This document shows, one piece after another, positions 8,210 to 16,689 of a DNA stretch of 64,000 nt. Each line of letters begins with the position of its first letter. Positions within the stretch are counted from its first letter, which is position 1. Location of the stretch: positions 62,001-126,000 of the forward strand of contig JBGQAK010000010.1 of assembly GCA_041494245.1 (NCBI GenBank), in the 5' to 3' direction. The notes beneath the pieces are model-generated. The model was given only the letters and a program-made list of their open reading frames with translations, did not search any database and was not told the DNA's origin. A program made the position numbers and the translations under genes. Source of the DNA: RBG-13-68-16 sp041494245. GTDB lineage: Bacteria; Acidobacteriota; Thermoanaerobaculia; Thermoanaerobaculales; Thermoanaerobaculaceae.

Positions 8210-9364
8210 CTACGCCCCGCCGTCCGCTCCCTCTGATGGGGCCCACCTCCGCTGGACCTCCTCGCGCTGCCGGCTTGAGAGAGCGCGGGTCAGTCGTGGG
8301 AGGCCGAGCGTCCGGACCACAATGATGACAGCGGCCTCCACTACAATCAGCGCGATCCCAAGCCCCGAGCTCTTGGTGAGCCCAACCCCCAGCGCCATCA
8401 AGCAGGACCCCAGGACCAGCAGATACAACACGCGAACCACGGCGATCCTGCCCGCGCCGTGCCGCTGCAACAGGTAGTGCACGTGGTTTCGGTCGGCGCG
8501 GAACATCCGCAAGACCCGATCCACCCAGCGACCCTCCGGGCGCTCCAGGAAGCGCACGAGCATCACCAGGATGGTGTCCATCACGGGTACACCGAGGGCT
8601 AGGATGGGGATCAGGATGGCGACGGCCGCCGAGGACTTGAGCGACGAGTTGACGCTGATGGCGCCCAACAGGAACCCGAGCGTCAGCGCACCCGCGTCGC
8701 CCATGAATATCTTTGCCGGCTGCCAGTTGTGCGGGAGAAAGCCCACGCATGCGCCGCACACCGCACCCATGACGATCGTCCCCAGCAGATTACCCTGGAA
8801 GAGGGCGTACACCAGCATACTGCCCGCCACGATCGCCACAACCCCGCCGGCGAGCCCGTCGAGCCCATCGAGGAGGTTGATGGCATTGGCCACACCCACA
8901 ATCCACACCACCGTCACCACGCCGCCCATGAAACCCAGTTTCATCTCCGTGCCGCTCGGAAGCCCCACGACGGAGAACCGCCAACCCAACGCAACGATCA
9001 CCGTGGCGGCCGCGATCTCCACGAGGAACTTGCTGACCACGGACACACGCACGATGTCATCCACGAGCCCGACCAGGAACACCATCGCCGTGGCGATGAG
9101 CACAGCCAGCATCTCTCCCCTGGTGACCTGCGTCTTCAACGCCATCCACCGCATCAACAACAATGAACCGATCCCAAAGGCGAGACCGATCGCAATCGCG
9201 ACGCCACCGAGTCGCGGGACCGCACCACCGTGCAGCCTGCGTCCCCCTGGGTAGTCCACCGCGCGCACGGCAAAGGCAAGCCTCGCAATGAACGGCACCA
9301 TGAAGCTCGTTACGACACCGGCGATGACCGCCGCAAGGGCTGGGGCAACGGCGACTTCAAGCAT
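8210..9364 (-). CDS. MraY/WecA/TagO-family undecaprenyl-phosphate sugar-1-phosphate transferase
   Basis: Integral membrane enzyme (384 aa, about ten hydrophobic segments) that starts a lipid-linked glycan by moving GlcNAc-1-P or a related sugar phosphate from its UDP form onto undecaprenyl phosphate. Visible family motifs are the cytoplasmic LVDDIVRV aspartate pair, NLLDGLDGLAGG and FMGDAGALTLGFLLG. The C-terminal loop with RFLERPEGRWVDR and DRNHVHYLLQR is typical of WecA/TagO-like members rather than MraY proper. ATG 9364 has a GGAGG ribosome site. WecB-like and WecG-like genes in the same locus support a GlcNAc-PP-undecaprenol product. It lies between two paralogous nucleotidyltransferase genes. 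Confidence 0.9.
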   Translation of the reverse strand: MLEVAVAPALAAVIAGVVTSFMVPFIARLAFAVRAVDYPGGRRLHGGAVPRLGGVAIAIGLAFGIGSLLLMRWMALKTQVTRGEMLAVLIATAMVFLVGLVDDIVRVSVVSKFLVEIAAATVIVALGWRFSVVGLPSGTEMKLGFMGGVVTVVWIVGVANAINLLDGLDGLAGGVVAIVAGSMLVYALFQGNLLGTIVMGAVCGACVGFLPHNWQPAKIFMGDAGALTLGFLLGAISVNSSLKSSAAVAILIPILALGVPVMDTILVMLVRFLERPEGRWVDRVLRMFRADRNHVHYLLQRHGAGRIAVVRVLYLLVLGSCLMALGVGLTKSSGLGIALIVVEAAVIIVVRTLGLPRLTRALSSRQREEVQRRWAPSEGADGGA

Positions 9365-9491
9365 GAGCCGCCTCCTGGACCCGCACCGACTGTAGCATGC
9401 AAGACGTCACTCTCGGGACGCAGGGCGGCGACCCCTCCACCTCGAGGAAAACCTCAGTCCCCGCCGAGTGCCTGAGAAGTGTCCTCACCAA

Positions 9492-10712
9492 TCAAGTCTT
9501 TCTGCGCGAGACAGTCAGAACCCGGGTCGCCAGAGATCGCGTTGCCTGGACCAGCACGTCGAAGGGCCTCACCACCTGCAGCCGAAGGTAGCCGAGCCGA
9601 GAGTCCTGGGCGCCATAGATCTTGTCGACCTGTGACCGGTTCAGGAACAGCGCGTGCCAAAGGGCCCGCGCGACGGCGAGCGGGCGCGGAAGGTGGGAAA
9701 CCCGCCCCAAGAACGCCCGAACCTGGAGCGACCGGACGTACTCCTGGTCGGTCCCCCCGGCCACCAGATGGCGGAGAAGCAGGACCTCGGGCCTGGCGCA
9801 CGCCGCTTCGGCAAACAGCGTCTCGTCACTGGCCATCAAACCGACGCAGAGGTCTCGAACGGCTTGCGCCTCCTCTGGGCCGACTTCGCGCTCCAGCCAT
9901 GGCGTGATCCGTTCCAGCGTTGCCGCACCATCGTTCGAGGCGAACCCCAGGTCGATCAGGTCGCCGATCATCCGGAATAAGGGGTACTCCTGGGGTTTCA
10001 AACCGTGGTGCGCGATGCCGTGCGCAATGAGGTGTGCGGCAAGGATCTCTCGGTCAGGCATACTGCAAACACCCGGAAACCCCGGCACCGGTATCAGAAG
10101 ACTGGACGCAGCCAGCCCAGCCACGGTGGCAAAGGCTCCGGTCCGGCTCAGCCGCACCCCCTGGACGTACCGGTGGACCTCGACAACATCCCCACGGTCA
10201 CGAACGAAGGGGGCCAGGTGTTGGTCGGAATCAGGGACGCTCGACATCTCGAAGCCCCTCGACTGCAGCACCTCCGCGAACCGCTCGGTATGTTCAGGTG
10301 CAACCATCACGTCCAGATCCGCAACCGCGCGCGAGCCGGCCCTCACCGCCCCACAGAAGTACAGCGCGGCGAACTTCAGGAAGACAAGCGACACGCGAGC
10401 GTCCACTGCAAGCCCAGCCACCTCGTGTGCGGTACGCATGACCCGCTCCGCCTGAGCTTCCGAGCACGCGCTGGAGATCACAAAATCTCGTGCGGTCTCA
10501 GCACCGAGCTCCGTACGCAGCAGCTCCTGTCTAATCCGCGAGCCAATCCGATCCTTGAGAGCGAACGCGCCGGCGATGTTCGCAACCTTCTCTGGCTCCA
10601 CCGAACCCGGGAATCGTTTCTCCGGGGGACCGAAACCGCGCAATAGTACCCAGCGGAGCTCAGGCCGGTCAGTCACCTCGGGCGGGTGGAATCGGAATCC
10701 GCGCCTGCTCAT
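9492..10712 (-). CDS. Uncharacterised nucleotidyltransferase-fold protein, second copy, 406 aa
   Basis: The open frame extends to 10919, but the upstream part overlaps the WecG gene and is low-complexity. ATG 10712 gives 406 residues, the same length as the protein at 6905-8125. The catalytic region reads FLKFAALYFCG...VADLDVMVAPEH, again with the (S/A)DLD aspartate pair, followed by DVVEVHRYV. The C-terminal half has HHGLKPQEYPLFRMIGDLID, matching the histidine/aspartate region of the other copy. Apart from these blocks the two proteins differ widely, so they are old paralogues with different substrates. The neighbours are WecG (59 bases upstream) and the WecA-like transferase (downstream). 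No Shine-Dalgarno is evident. Confidence 0.7.
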   Translation of the reverse strand: MSRRGFRFHPPEVTDRPELRWVLLRGFGPPEKRFPGSVEPEKVANIAGAFALKDRIGSRIRQELLRTELGAETARDFVISSACSEAQAERVMRTAHEVAGLAVDARVSLVFLKFAALYFCGAVRAGSRAVADLDVMVAPEHTERFAEVLQSRGFEMSSVPDSDQHLAPFVRDRGDVVEVHRYVQGVRLSRTGAFATVAGLAASSLLIPVPGFPGVCSMPDREILAAHLIAHGIAHHGLKPQEYPLFRMIGDLIDLGFASNDGAATLERITPWLEREVGPEEAQAVRDLCVGLMASDETLFAEAACARPEVLLLRHLVAGGTDQEYVRSLQVRAFLGRVSHLPRPLAVARALWHALFLNRSQVDKIYGAQDSRLGYLRLQVVRPFDVLVQATRSLATRVLTVSRRKT

Positions 10713-10771
10713 CGGAGGGAAACCTCTCGGCGTTTCGGCATCTTGGCCAGCTGCGCCCAAGGTCGCTGGGT

Positions 10772-11566
10772 CTAAGGTCGGGCTCTCCGTTGACGACCCA
10801 CGCGTTCTCGCAAGACGAGCCACAGGAAGACCGGGGCCGAGATCAACGTCCGGCGCCAAAGCCGCCGCGGCTCCCGCAGCAGCCTGGGCAGCCACTCCAA
10901 CCCTGTCTTGAGAGCCCATTGGGAAGACCGCCTTCTCGTCCCCCCATAGAAGTCGAAAACGGCGCCGATCGCCCCGATGAAACGGACGTTCAGCCGCGCC
11001 CTATTCCGATAGACCCACTTCTCCTGCTTCGGCGCGCTCATGCCGACCCATAAAACGTCGGCGGCTGCAGAGTTGACCGCATCCACCATGTGCTGGTCGT
11101 CGTCCGACCCGAAGTCGTCCTTGAATTCGGGTGCGAGGCCTCCTGCAACGGTCAGCCTGTCGAAGTCCCTTTGATACCTCGTCGCGACCTTGTCGAGGGT
11201 GGCGCCGGTCGCACCAAGGAAGAAGCAGCGATAGTTCCCCTTCTCGTTGAACGCCCGGCTCAGTCCCAAGAAAGCGTCCGTGCCTGTGAAGCGGGCGTGT
11301 ATCGTCCCACCGAGGATACGAGAAGCGACGACAATCCCGACACCGTCAGGAATGAGCCAGTCGGCGGACATTAGGGCCTCACGGAAGGCCGCGTCGCGGC
11401 GCGCTTCCACGAGTGAGTGAGGATTAGCGCAGGCCAGGAAACGCGGCACACCCGCGGTTTCAAGCCAATCGGCAATACCCGTAATCATGACACTGCCACC
11501 AGAGCTCGTGATGCGATGGCCCAGGATCTCTTCGGTGCGAGGCACTACTCGGACCATGGGGAGCAC
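10772..11566 (-). CDS. WecG/TagA/CpsF-family glycosyltransferase
   Basis: GT26-family enzyme, which in known systems transfers ManNAc (TagA) or ManNAcA (WecG) from UDP onto GlcNAc-PP-undecaprenol. The 264 residues carry the family blocks ANPHSLVEARRD, ADWLIPDGVGIV (with the conserved Asp), CFFLGATG, WVGMSAPKQEKW and GAIGAVFDFYGG. The C-terminal basic/amphipathic tail (WLPRLLREPRRLWRR) fits membrane-surface attachment. The frame begins at GTG 11566; ATG 11557 is a likely alternative. UDP-GlcNAc 2-epimerase in the locus can supply UDP-ManNAc. No UDP-ManNAc dehydrogenase is visible here, so ManNAc rather than ManNAcA is the simpler guess. Confidence 0.88.
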   Translation of the reverse strand: MLPMVRVVPRTEEILGHRITSSGGSVMITGIADWLETAGVPRFLACANPHSLVEARRDAAFREALMSADWLIPDGVGIVVASRILGGTIHARFTGTDAFLGLSRAFNEKGNYRCFFLGATGATLDKVATRYQRDFDRLTVAGGLAPEFKDDFGSDDDQHMVDAVNSAAADVLWVGMSAPKQEKWVYRNRARLNVRFIGAIGAVFDFYGGTRRRSSQWALKTGLEWLPRLLREPRRLWRRTLISAPVFLWLVLRERVGRQRRARP

Positions 11567-11752
11567 CTCATCTCCCGTGTTCTACCTTCTTCCCGGCCCT
11601 TTGGTCCGTTGACCCCGGCTGCCTGCCCATATCGACCATCCAATACCATTCTGCAAAGCCGAAATCGGTCGCGATCCAGAAGCGAATTTGTCCAGGTGGT
11701 TCGGCTCGTTTCTCCCTGGGCACCCCTCCAGGTGTGGACGATTAGCCGTCTC

Positions 11753-12679
11753 TCAGGCTCTCGCGACAACCGTAAGGTTGCAGCCAGTGTCATTCAACCG
11801 ATCAGACAAGATCCCATACAGGTAGAAAGGCAAGAGCACACTCGCCACGATGACGAGCATTGGCAAGCTTCCTACAAGGCTTCGGTCAAAACGATACCGA
11901 CCCTTCCTTTTCAACCTCTTCTTTAGCTCGTCAAAGTAACCCGAGGCACCAACCGTGTACCGAAAACCCCGCCGCCCGTAGCGCCTGACCACTTCGATGG
12001 TGTAGCCAAGATTCTGAAGAAGCACAGTGAGGGACATTGGGTTGAACTCGTACAGGTGATAAGGCGCCTCCGAGTGGGGCCATGGGAAGCCGACTGCGCG
12101 CGTCAAGAAAAGGCTCGATCTAGCAAACCCACAATCTGAATTCGGCGTGTTGATGACCACTACACCCCCTGGACGGAGCAGCCGTTTGGCCGCACGGAGG
12201 CACGCAGCCGGTGAGATGACGTGTTCCAATATGTCCCCCATGTTTATGGCGTCGAAAGCCCCTTCGAGGAACGGTTGAGCTTCAACATCGCCAAGCACGA
12301 CCTGAAGCCCGTGCCGTCGTGCGATCGTGAGAGTTTCCGGGTTCATGTCAATGCCGATTGCGTGCCACCCTAGCTTCAGCATTCCGGAGACGACGTGTCC
12401 GTTGGAGCACCCAAAGTCCAGGAATCTCCCACCTTTCACGCCTGCTCGCTCTAGGATCTCAGCGAGAAAGTGGGCGGGCGAGCCCGGAGCCTTCTCCAAA
12501 CTGATTGCGGCAGTTGCATAGTAGCCCGTCTTACCGGAATAGATCCGCGCCAGCTCCTCTTTCCTAGGTTGCGGCAAAACAAAGAACACGTCACAGTTCT
12601 TGCATTGGCGGAGGATCCAGCCACGTTTGTGCCCGACTTCCGAATGATCGAAGGAGCCACAACATCCACAGGTTGGCAT
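11753..12679 (-). CDS. Class I SAM-dependent methyltransferase with N-terminal zinc-binding motif
   Basis: The 308-residue protein starts at ATG 12679 with CGCC...CKNC, four cysteines that probably bind zinc, as in many glycan-locus methyltransferases. The Rossmann methyltransferase core follows: FLDFGCSNGHVVSGML (SAM motif I, about residues 93-108), GIDMNPE, INMGDILEHV and LLRPGGVVVINTP. A hydrophobic helix lies near the C-terminus (MLVIVASVLLPFYLYG). The frame is open upstream to 12940, but that part overlaps the preceding glycosyltransferase and is not needed. Base composition is visibly less GC-rich than in the neighbours, which suggests separate acquisition. Likely role: O- or C-methylation of a sugar or lipid-linked precursor. 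Confidence 0.82.
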   Translation of the reverse strand: MPTCGCCGSFDHSEVGHKRGWILRQCKNCDVFFVLPQPRKEELARIYSGKTGYYATAAISLEKAPGSPAHFLAEILERAGVKGGRFLDFGCSNGHVVSGMLKLGWHAIGIDMNPETLTIARRHGLQVVLGDVEAQPFLEGAFDAINMGDILEHVISPAACLRAAKRLLRPGGVVVINTPNSDCGFARSSLFLTRAVGFPWPHSEAPYHLYEFNPMSLTVLLQNLGYTIEVVRRYGRRGFRYTVGASGYFDELKKRLKRKGRYRFDRSLVGSLPMLVIVASVLLPFYLYGILSDRLNDTGCNLTVVARA

Positions 12680-12801
12680 AAAACTCGGCACCAACTTCCC
12701 GCCGTTCGAGATCTTTGTGCGGCCCGCTTCAGTCGACACGGAGATGGCTCCTCCTTTCCGAGCTAGGAACCCGCCGTCTCGCAAAGGTTGAAACCAAATG
12801 C

Positions 12802-14115
12802 TCACGGCTGGCGGAGGTTTCCTTGGACCTTCCTGGTTTGCCAGCAGAGGAGTGCGTGCCGATAGACATCCAGCATTTTCTGTGCCCTCACTTCCCATGA
12901 GAATTCCGCGGCGCGGCTGAGAGCTCCCACTGCGAGGCACCGCCTTCGTGATGGGTCTTGCGCAAGATCTGTGATTGCCTTGGCTAACTGCCCGACGACC
13001 TCGTCCACGTTCGTCACCGGTATCTTAATGCCGCAGTTTGGTGTCACTACGTCTGTCATCCCACAGTGGTCGAGGCATATCACAGGGACTCCGCAGGCCA
13101 GAGCTTCCCACACCACAGTAGGGTTGCCCTCATGGAGGCTTGGAAATGTGAAGAGGTCAGCCCCAGCGACAACAGCCACTGCCTCACGCTTTGGTAACCA
13201 GCCGTGCCATGTGCAGCCCGCGCTAACTCCAAGCCTTTCTGCCAGTCTCTTCCAGTGCCTGGTCATCGGGCCCTCACCGATGATGTCCAGGTGCCACGAG
13301 ACGGAATGCAATCGAGCGATCGCACGGAGCAAGATCGGGAGCGCCTTACGTGACACGTGGATCCCGTTCCACACAAGCCGCAGGGGTCCATCGCCCTGCA
13401 GCCGCGACGGCCGCCGCGAAGCTAGCAACTCAGGGTCCGGGCCGGTCTCCTGAATCACAGTACTATCCCTGCTACGCACATGAAGAAACGCTGCGCGCGT
13501 TTCGGAGGTTGAGGTCGCGAACCCATCCGCCCGACCGAGGGCCTGGCCAACGCGGCGGTGGTAGCGGAGCTGGAGGTTGTTGATGGTCACCTTCGCGAGG
13601 TGATAGAGGAACTCCTTGGGGCCAAGGACCGAAGCAAACCGGAGAGGGACGTTGGCCGTGCCACCGACGGGACCCCACACGAATGGCTTGTCGAGCTTCC
13701 AGAGGTAGCCCGGCTCGCGGTACCCCTGCATGTTCAGCTGGTGCACGAGGTCGAAGCCCACCTCGGCTTCGAGCCGACGGGCCAACCGGAACGCCTGCTG
13801 GTGCCACTGTCGGTACAGGCGGTAGTAGAGCGGCGGCCAAATTCTCTCCAGGCTGGGGCCGTCGGGCCTGGAAAGGTAGAAGAACTTCAACCGCTCGGCC
13901 AGGTCGGGCGTTTTCCGAAATCGGGCCTCGATCGCCTCACGGTTGCCCTCCCGCTCGCCGGTGATGACCCAGAGATCGTTATCGCAGGAGAGCGCTCGGA
14001 CCCAACCCCAGCCCAAGCCAGGTTCGGAGCCTTTGTTAGGGTGGACGGCGGCAGCGACGACCAGAACCTTCAGTCTGTTGTGTACGAGCGAGCCGTCGTT
14101 CAACTGAGTCGTCAC
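12802..14115 (-). CDS. GT4-family glycosyltransferase
   Basis: GT-B fold retaining glycosyltransferase, 437 residues from GTG 14115, which overlaps the stop of the preceding gene as GTGA. The N-terminal domain has AAAVHPNKGSEPGLGWGW, typical of GT4 members with the glycine-rich acceptor loop. The C-terminal donor domain has VWNGIHVSRKALPILLRA, IIGEGPM and the E-x7-E region LFTFPSLHEGNPTVVWEAL. The frame is open to 14424 but the extra part is an out-of-frame echo of the upstream gene. Donor and acceptor sugars are unknown. Confidence 0.85.
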   Translation of the reverse strand: MTTQLNDGSLVHNRLKVLVVAAAVHPNKGSEPGLGWGWVRALSCDNDLWVITGEREGNREAIEARFRKTPDLAERLKFFYLSRPDGPSLERIWPPLYYRLYRQWHQQAFRLARRLEAEVGFDLVHQLNMQGYREPGYLWKLDKPFVWGPVGGTANVPLRFASVLGPKEFLYHLAKVTINNLQLRYHRRVGQALGRADGFATSTSETRAAFLHVRSRDSTVIQETGPDPELLASRRPSRLQGDGPLRLVWNGIHVSRKALPILLRAIARLHSVSWHLDIIGEGPMTRHWKRLAERLGVSAGCTWHGWLPKREAVAVVAGADLFTFPSLHEGNPTVVWEALACGVPVICLDHCGMTDVVTPNCGIKIPVTNVDEVVGQLAKAITDLAQDPSRRRCLAVGALSRAAEFSWEVRAQKMLDVYRHALLCWQTRKVQGNLRQP

Positions 14116-15308
14116 TCCCGGGCGGCGGGCCTTACTCGCAGGATCGGTGATTCGAAAACGGCACACAGCCTTTCGTAACACCTCTCGGCGGAGTACTCGC
14201 CCGAAGCCCACGCCTTCCCGTTCCTGCCCATCTCGAGGCCTACGTCCGGTCGCTCCCAGAGGTAACGGATCCGTTCGGAGAAAGCTCGGGGAGACGTCGG
14301 GTCTGCCAGAACCCCAGTAACGCCATCCCGCACGAGCTCGGGGAAGACGCCCGCGTCCGGAACCACGACGGGCTTCCCGTTCAGCATGGCCTCGGCAATG
14401 CTCATCCCGAAGGTCTCGAAGCACAGGCTGGCGCTCACGATCAACCGGGAAGCCTGGTAGAACGCGGCGAGCTGCTCGCCTTCAAGGAAACCCATCAAAG
14501 CCACATTTTCCGGCTTCGGACCTGGGAAGCTGAACGAGGGGCTGACCCGGCCAGCGAGCCGAAACGGTATGTCGGGGTTGGCCCTTGCCGCCTCGAGCAA
14601 GGTGGGGATCCCTTTCTCCCGGCTGATTCGGCCCACGTAACCCACGAAAGATCCGACCGACGCCGCATCTGCTCCGGCGCGCAGGCGGCCGTCAGCGAGT
14701 GCGTTGGGAATCACGTGCAATCGCGCGGCTTCGAACCCGGCGGCGATCAGGCGGTCCCGCAGGAACCGCGACGCGCACAAGTATCCACCAACGTTGTCCC
14801 GGTAGAAACCCATCAGCCTCGCCGTCGCGCTGCGGAGAGCGTAGGCTGCACTCTTGAACAGATCCTCCTCACAGTTCTTCAGCAGGCACCAGTACTCGCG
14901 CCCATGGAGGCATTTCTCACAGACCCTGCCGTGCGACAGATGCAAACCGTTCGGGCACATGAGACGGTAGTTGGCGACGCGCATCAGTATCGGGACCCCG
15001 GTTGCAGCGATGACCGGCAGAACAGACGGTGAGATCAAGGGAAACAGGTTCTGCACGATCACGTAGTCGGGCTTGAACTGTCCCAGGAATGTGGAGACCT
15101 CCCGGCGCGAGGACGGGTTGTAGACCCCGGACAAGGCCGCCCTCAGCTTCCCGAGCGGGTTGCCTGCGACCTCGCTGCTCGTCCTCGTGTGGGTAGCGAC
15201 GGTGTGCCCGTGATCCGTGAGGGTCTTGACGATGGTGGCGAACTCGGACTCCTCACCGCTCGGCGAGCCGTACTCGTTGTGAATCAGCAGGAACTTCCTT
15301 GGATCCAT
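14112..15308 (-). CDS. GT4-family glycosyltransferase with cysteine-containing insert
   Basis: 398 residues from ATG 15308. The N-terminal domain begins KFLLIHNEYGSPSGEE, the glycine/serine acceptor loop of GT4. A region with CPNGLHLSHGRVCEKC and a nearby pair of cysteines resembles the zinc-like insert of a GT4 subgroup common in exopolysaccharide loci. The donor domain shows FVGYVGRISREKGIPTLLEA and SASLCFETFGMSIAEAM with the E-x7-E pattern. An ATG at 15374 in the same frame is an alternative start; neither has a good ribosome site. It ends in a 4-base overlap with the next gene, so the two are translationally coupled. Confidence 0.85.
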   Translation of the reverse strand: MDPRKFLLIHNEYGSPSGEESEFATIVKTLTDHGHTVATHTRTSSEVAGNPLGKLRAALSGVYNPSSRREVSTFLGQFKPDYVIVQNLFPLISPSVLPVIAATGVPILMRVANYRLMCPNGLHLSHGRVCEKCLHGREYWCLLKNCEEDLFKSAAYALRSATARLMGFYRDNVGGYLCASRFLRDRLIAAGFEAARLHVIPNALADGRLRAGADAASVGSFVGYVGRISREKGIPTLLEAARANPDIPFRLAGRVSPSFSFPGPKPENVALMGFLEGEQLAAFYQASRLIVSASLCFETFGMSIAEAMLNGKPVVVPDAGVFPELVRDGVTGVLADPTSPRAFSERIRYLWERPDVGLEMGRNGKAWASGEYSAERCYERLCAVFESPILRVRPAARE

Positions 15309-15385
15309 GTCTTGGCTACGGTGTTGCTTGTACTCGCTGTTTGTTTCTGCCTCGCCCGCTGCCTCCTCGTGCATGCGAGAAAAAG

Positions 15386-16564
15386 TCACGCGTCTCCACC
15401 CATGGCAAGCATACAGGCCCTGTAGAAAGCCTCCGCGGCACGTTCGGGGCTGAAGTCTTGGACGATTTCCCGCGAGGCTCGACCCATGGCGGGGAGCAGA
15501 TCCCTCCGTGTCACGCACGTTTCGAACAGGCGTGCAAGCTCTGCAGGATCGCGGGGGTCAAAGGTCCAGCCGTTGAGCCCTTCTTTGATCAATTCTGGCC
15601 AGCACCCATTGAAACGGGAACATAGCACCGGCTTGGAGCACGCCATCGCCTCAGGGACGACGAGGCTCCAGTTGTCCTCGAGGGTTGGCATCACAAGCAC
15701 GTCGCATAGAGCGTAATAGAAAGCGATTGCCAAATAGTCGACGGCTCCCGCAAATGCCACCCCCGGCAACGAGTGTTGTCGCACGAGGCTCTCGAGCTCC
15801 TCACGTTCGGGTCCGTCCCCGACCAACAACAGCGATCCCTGCGGAGCCACACGGCGCTTCGTGAACAGCCTCCAGGCCGCCAGAAGCTCCCTCAACCCTT
15901 TTGGCCTGACCATCCTGCCCACGTAGGCGAAAACCGGACGGCTCAGGCCGAGAGCCTCGAACTCCTGCGCCTGTACGCCCGCCGGAACCTGCCGGCACCG
16001 CTCCGCAAGGGACTCCGAATCTGCGGCCATGGCTCCTGTGACGATCCTTCTCGGGTCCACGCCGAGAACTCTTGTGCAGTACTCCATGGAGAGCGACCCG
16101 TTGCAGCAGATTGCTCCCACGTGCCTCGCGACGAGACGGCGGTACGTCGTACGGATCACCCCGGCATTGCGCTCCGTGTGTGCCGTGCGTTCGTAGCTAA
16201 TCACCACGGGTGTGTGGTGTCGCCATCCGTACAACAGGCTCGCCGGCGTCCATTGAAAGAACCCCTCCGAGATCACGACGTCGGGGCGGGCACGTCTGAT
16301 GGCTTTGGCCAATCCAGGCTGGAAAGGGAGGACGTAACCCTGGTTTGCGAAGTCATCGTCGCTCCTGCCGACGGCAAGGTTCACCTCCCCCCTCAGAGCG
16401 ACCGCCCGGTCCCCAAGTGCCTCCGCCAGCAGTTGGGCCACAGCACGCTTAGTCCGACGGGCAGAAAAGACCACGCAAAGGTTATGTCCCACCAGCCGGT
16501 CGAGAGCCGCGTACACCGGCACGCGATAATGAGCAAAGCAGGGGTTCACCCACACTACCGACAT
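15386..16564 (-). CDS. GT4-family glycosyltransferase
   Basis: GT-B protein of about 392 residues. It starts VVWVNPCFAHYRVPVYAAL, typical of GT4 enzymes whose first strand is followed by the acceptor loop. The donor half shows FAYVGRMVRPKGLRELLAAW, LLVGDGPEREEL and VLVMPTLEDNWSLVVPEAM with the two family glutamates. ATG 16564 is chosen; an in-frame GTG at 16588 is possible. It lies between the O-antigen polymerase-like gene and two further GT4 genes, all in the same direction, so it probably adds one sugar of the same repeat unit. Confidence 0.84.
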   Translation of the reverse strand: MSVVWVNPCFAHYRVPVYAALDRLVGHNLCVVFSARRTKRAVAQLLAEALGDRAVALRGEVNLAVGRSDDDFANQGYVLPFQPGLAKAIRRARPDVVISEGFFQWTPASLLYGWRHHTPVVISYERTAHTERNAGVIRTTYRRLVARHVGAICCNGSLSMEYCTRVLGVDPRRIVTGAMAADSESLAERCRQVPAGVQAQEFEALGLSRPVFAYVGRMVRPKGLRELLAAWRLFTKRRVAPQGSLLLVGDGPEREELESLVRQHSLPGVAFAGAVDYLAIAFYYALCDVLVMPTLEDNWSLVVPEAMACSKPVLCSRFNGCWPELIKEGLNGWTFDPRDPAELARLFETCVTRRDLLPAMGRASREIVQDFSPERAAEAFYRACMLAMGGDA

Positions 16565-16689
16565 GCGGGACTCAGACCCGAGGTCCACTGGAGATCGACC
16601 TCCCTCGCGCCGTTGTCGCTCGTCCGACAGCGACGCAGGCCCATGGATCTGATCGCTTGTCTACCGGGATCACACGGCTCCGCCCGAGG

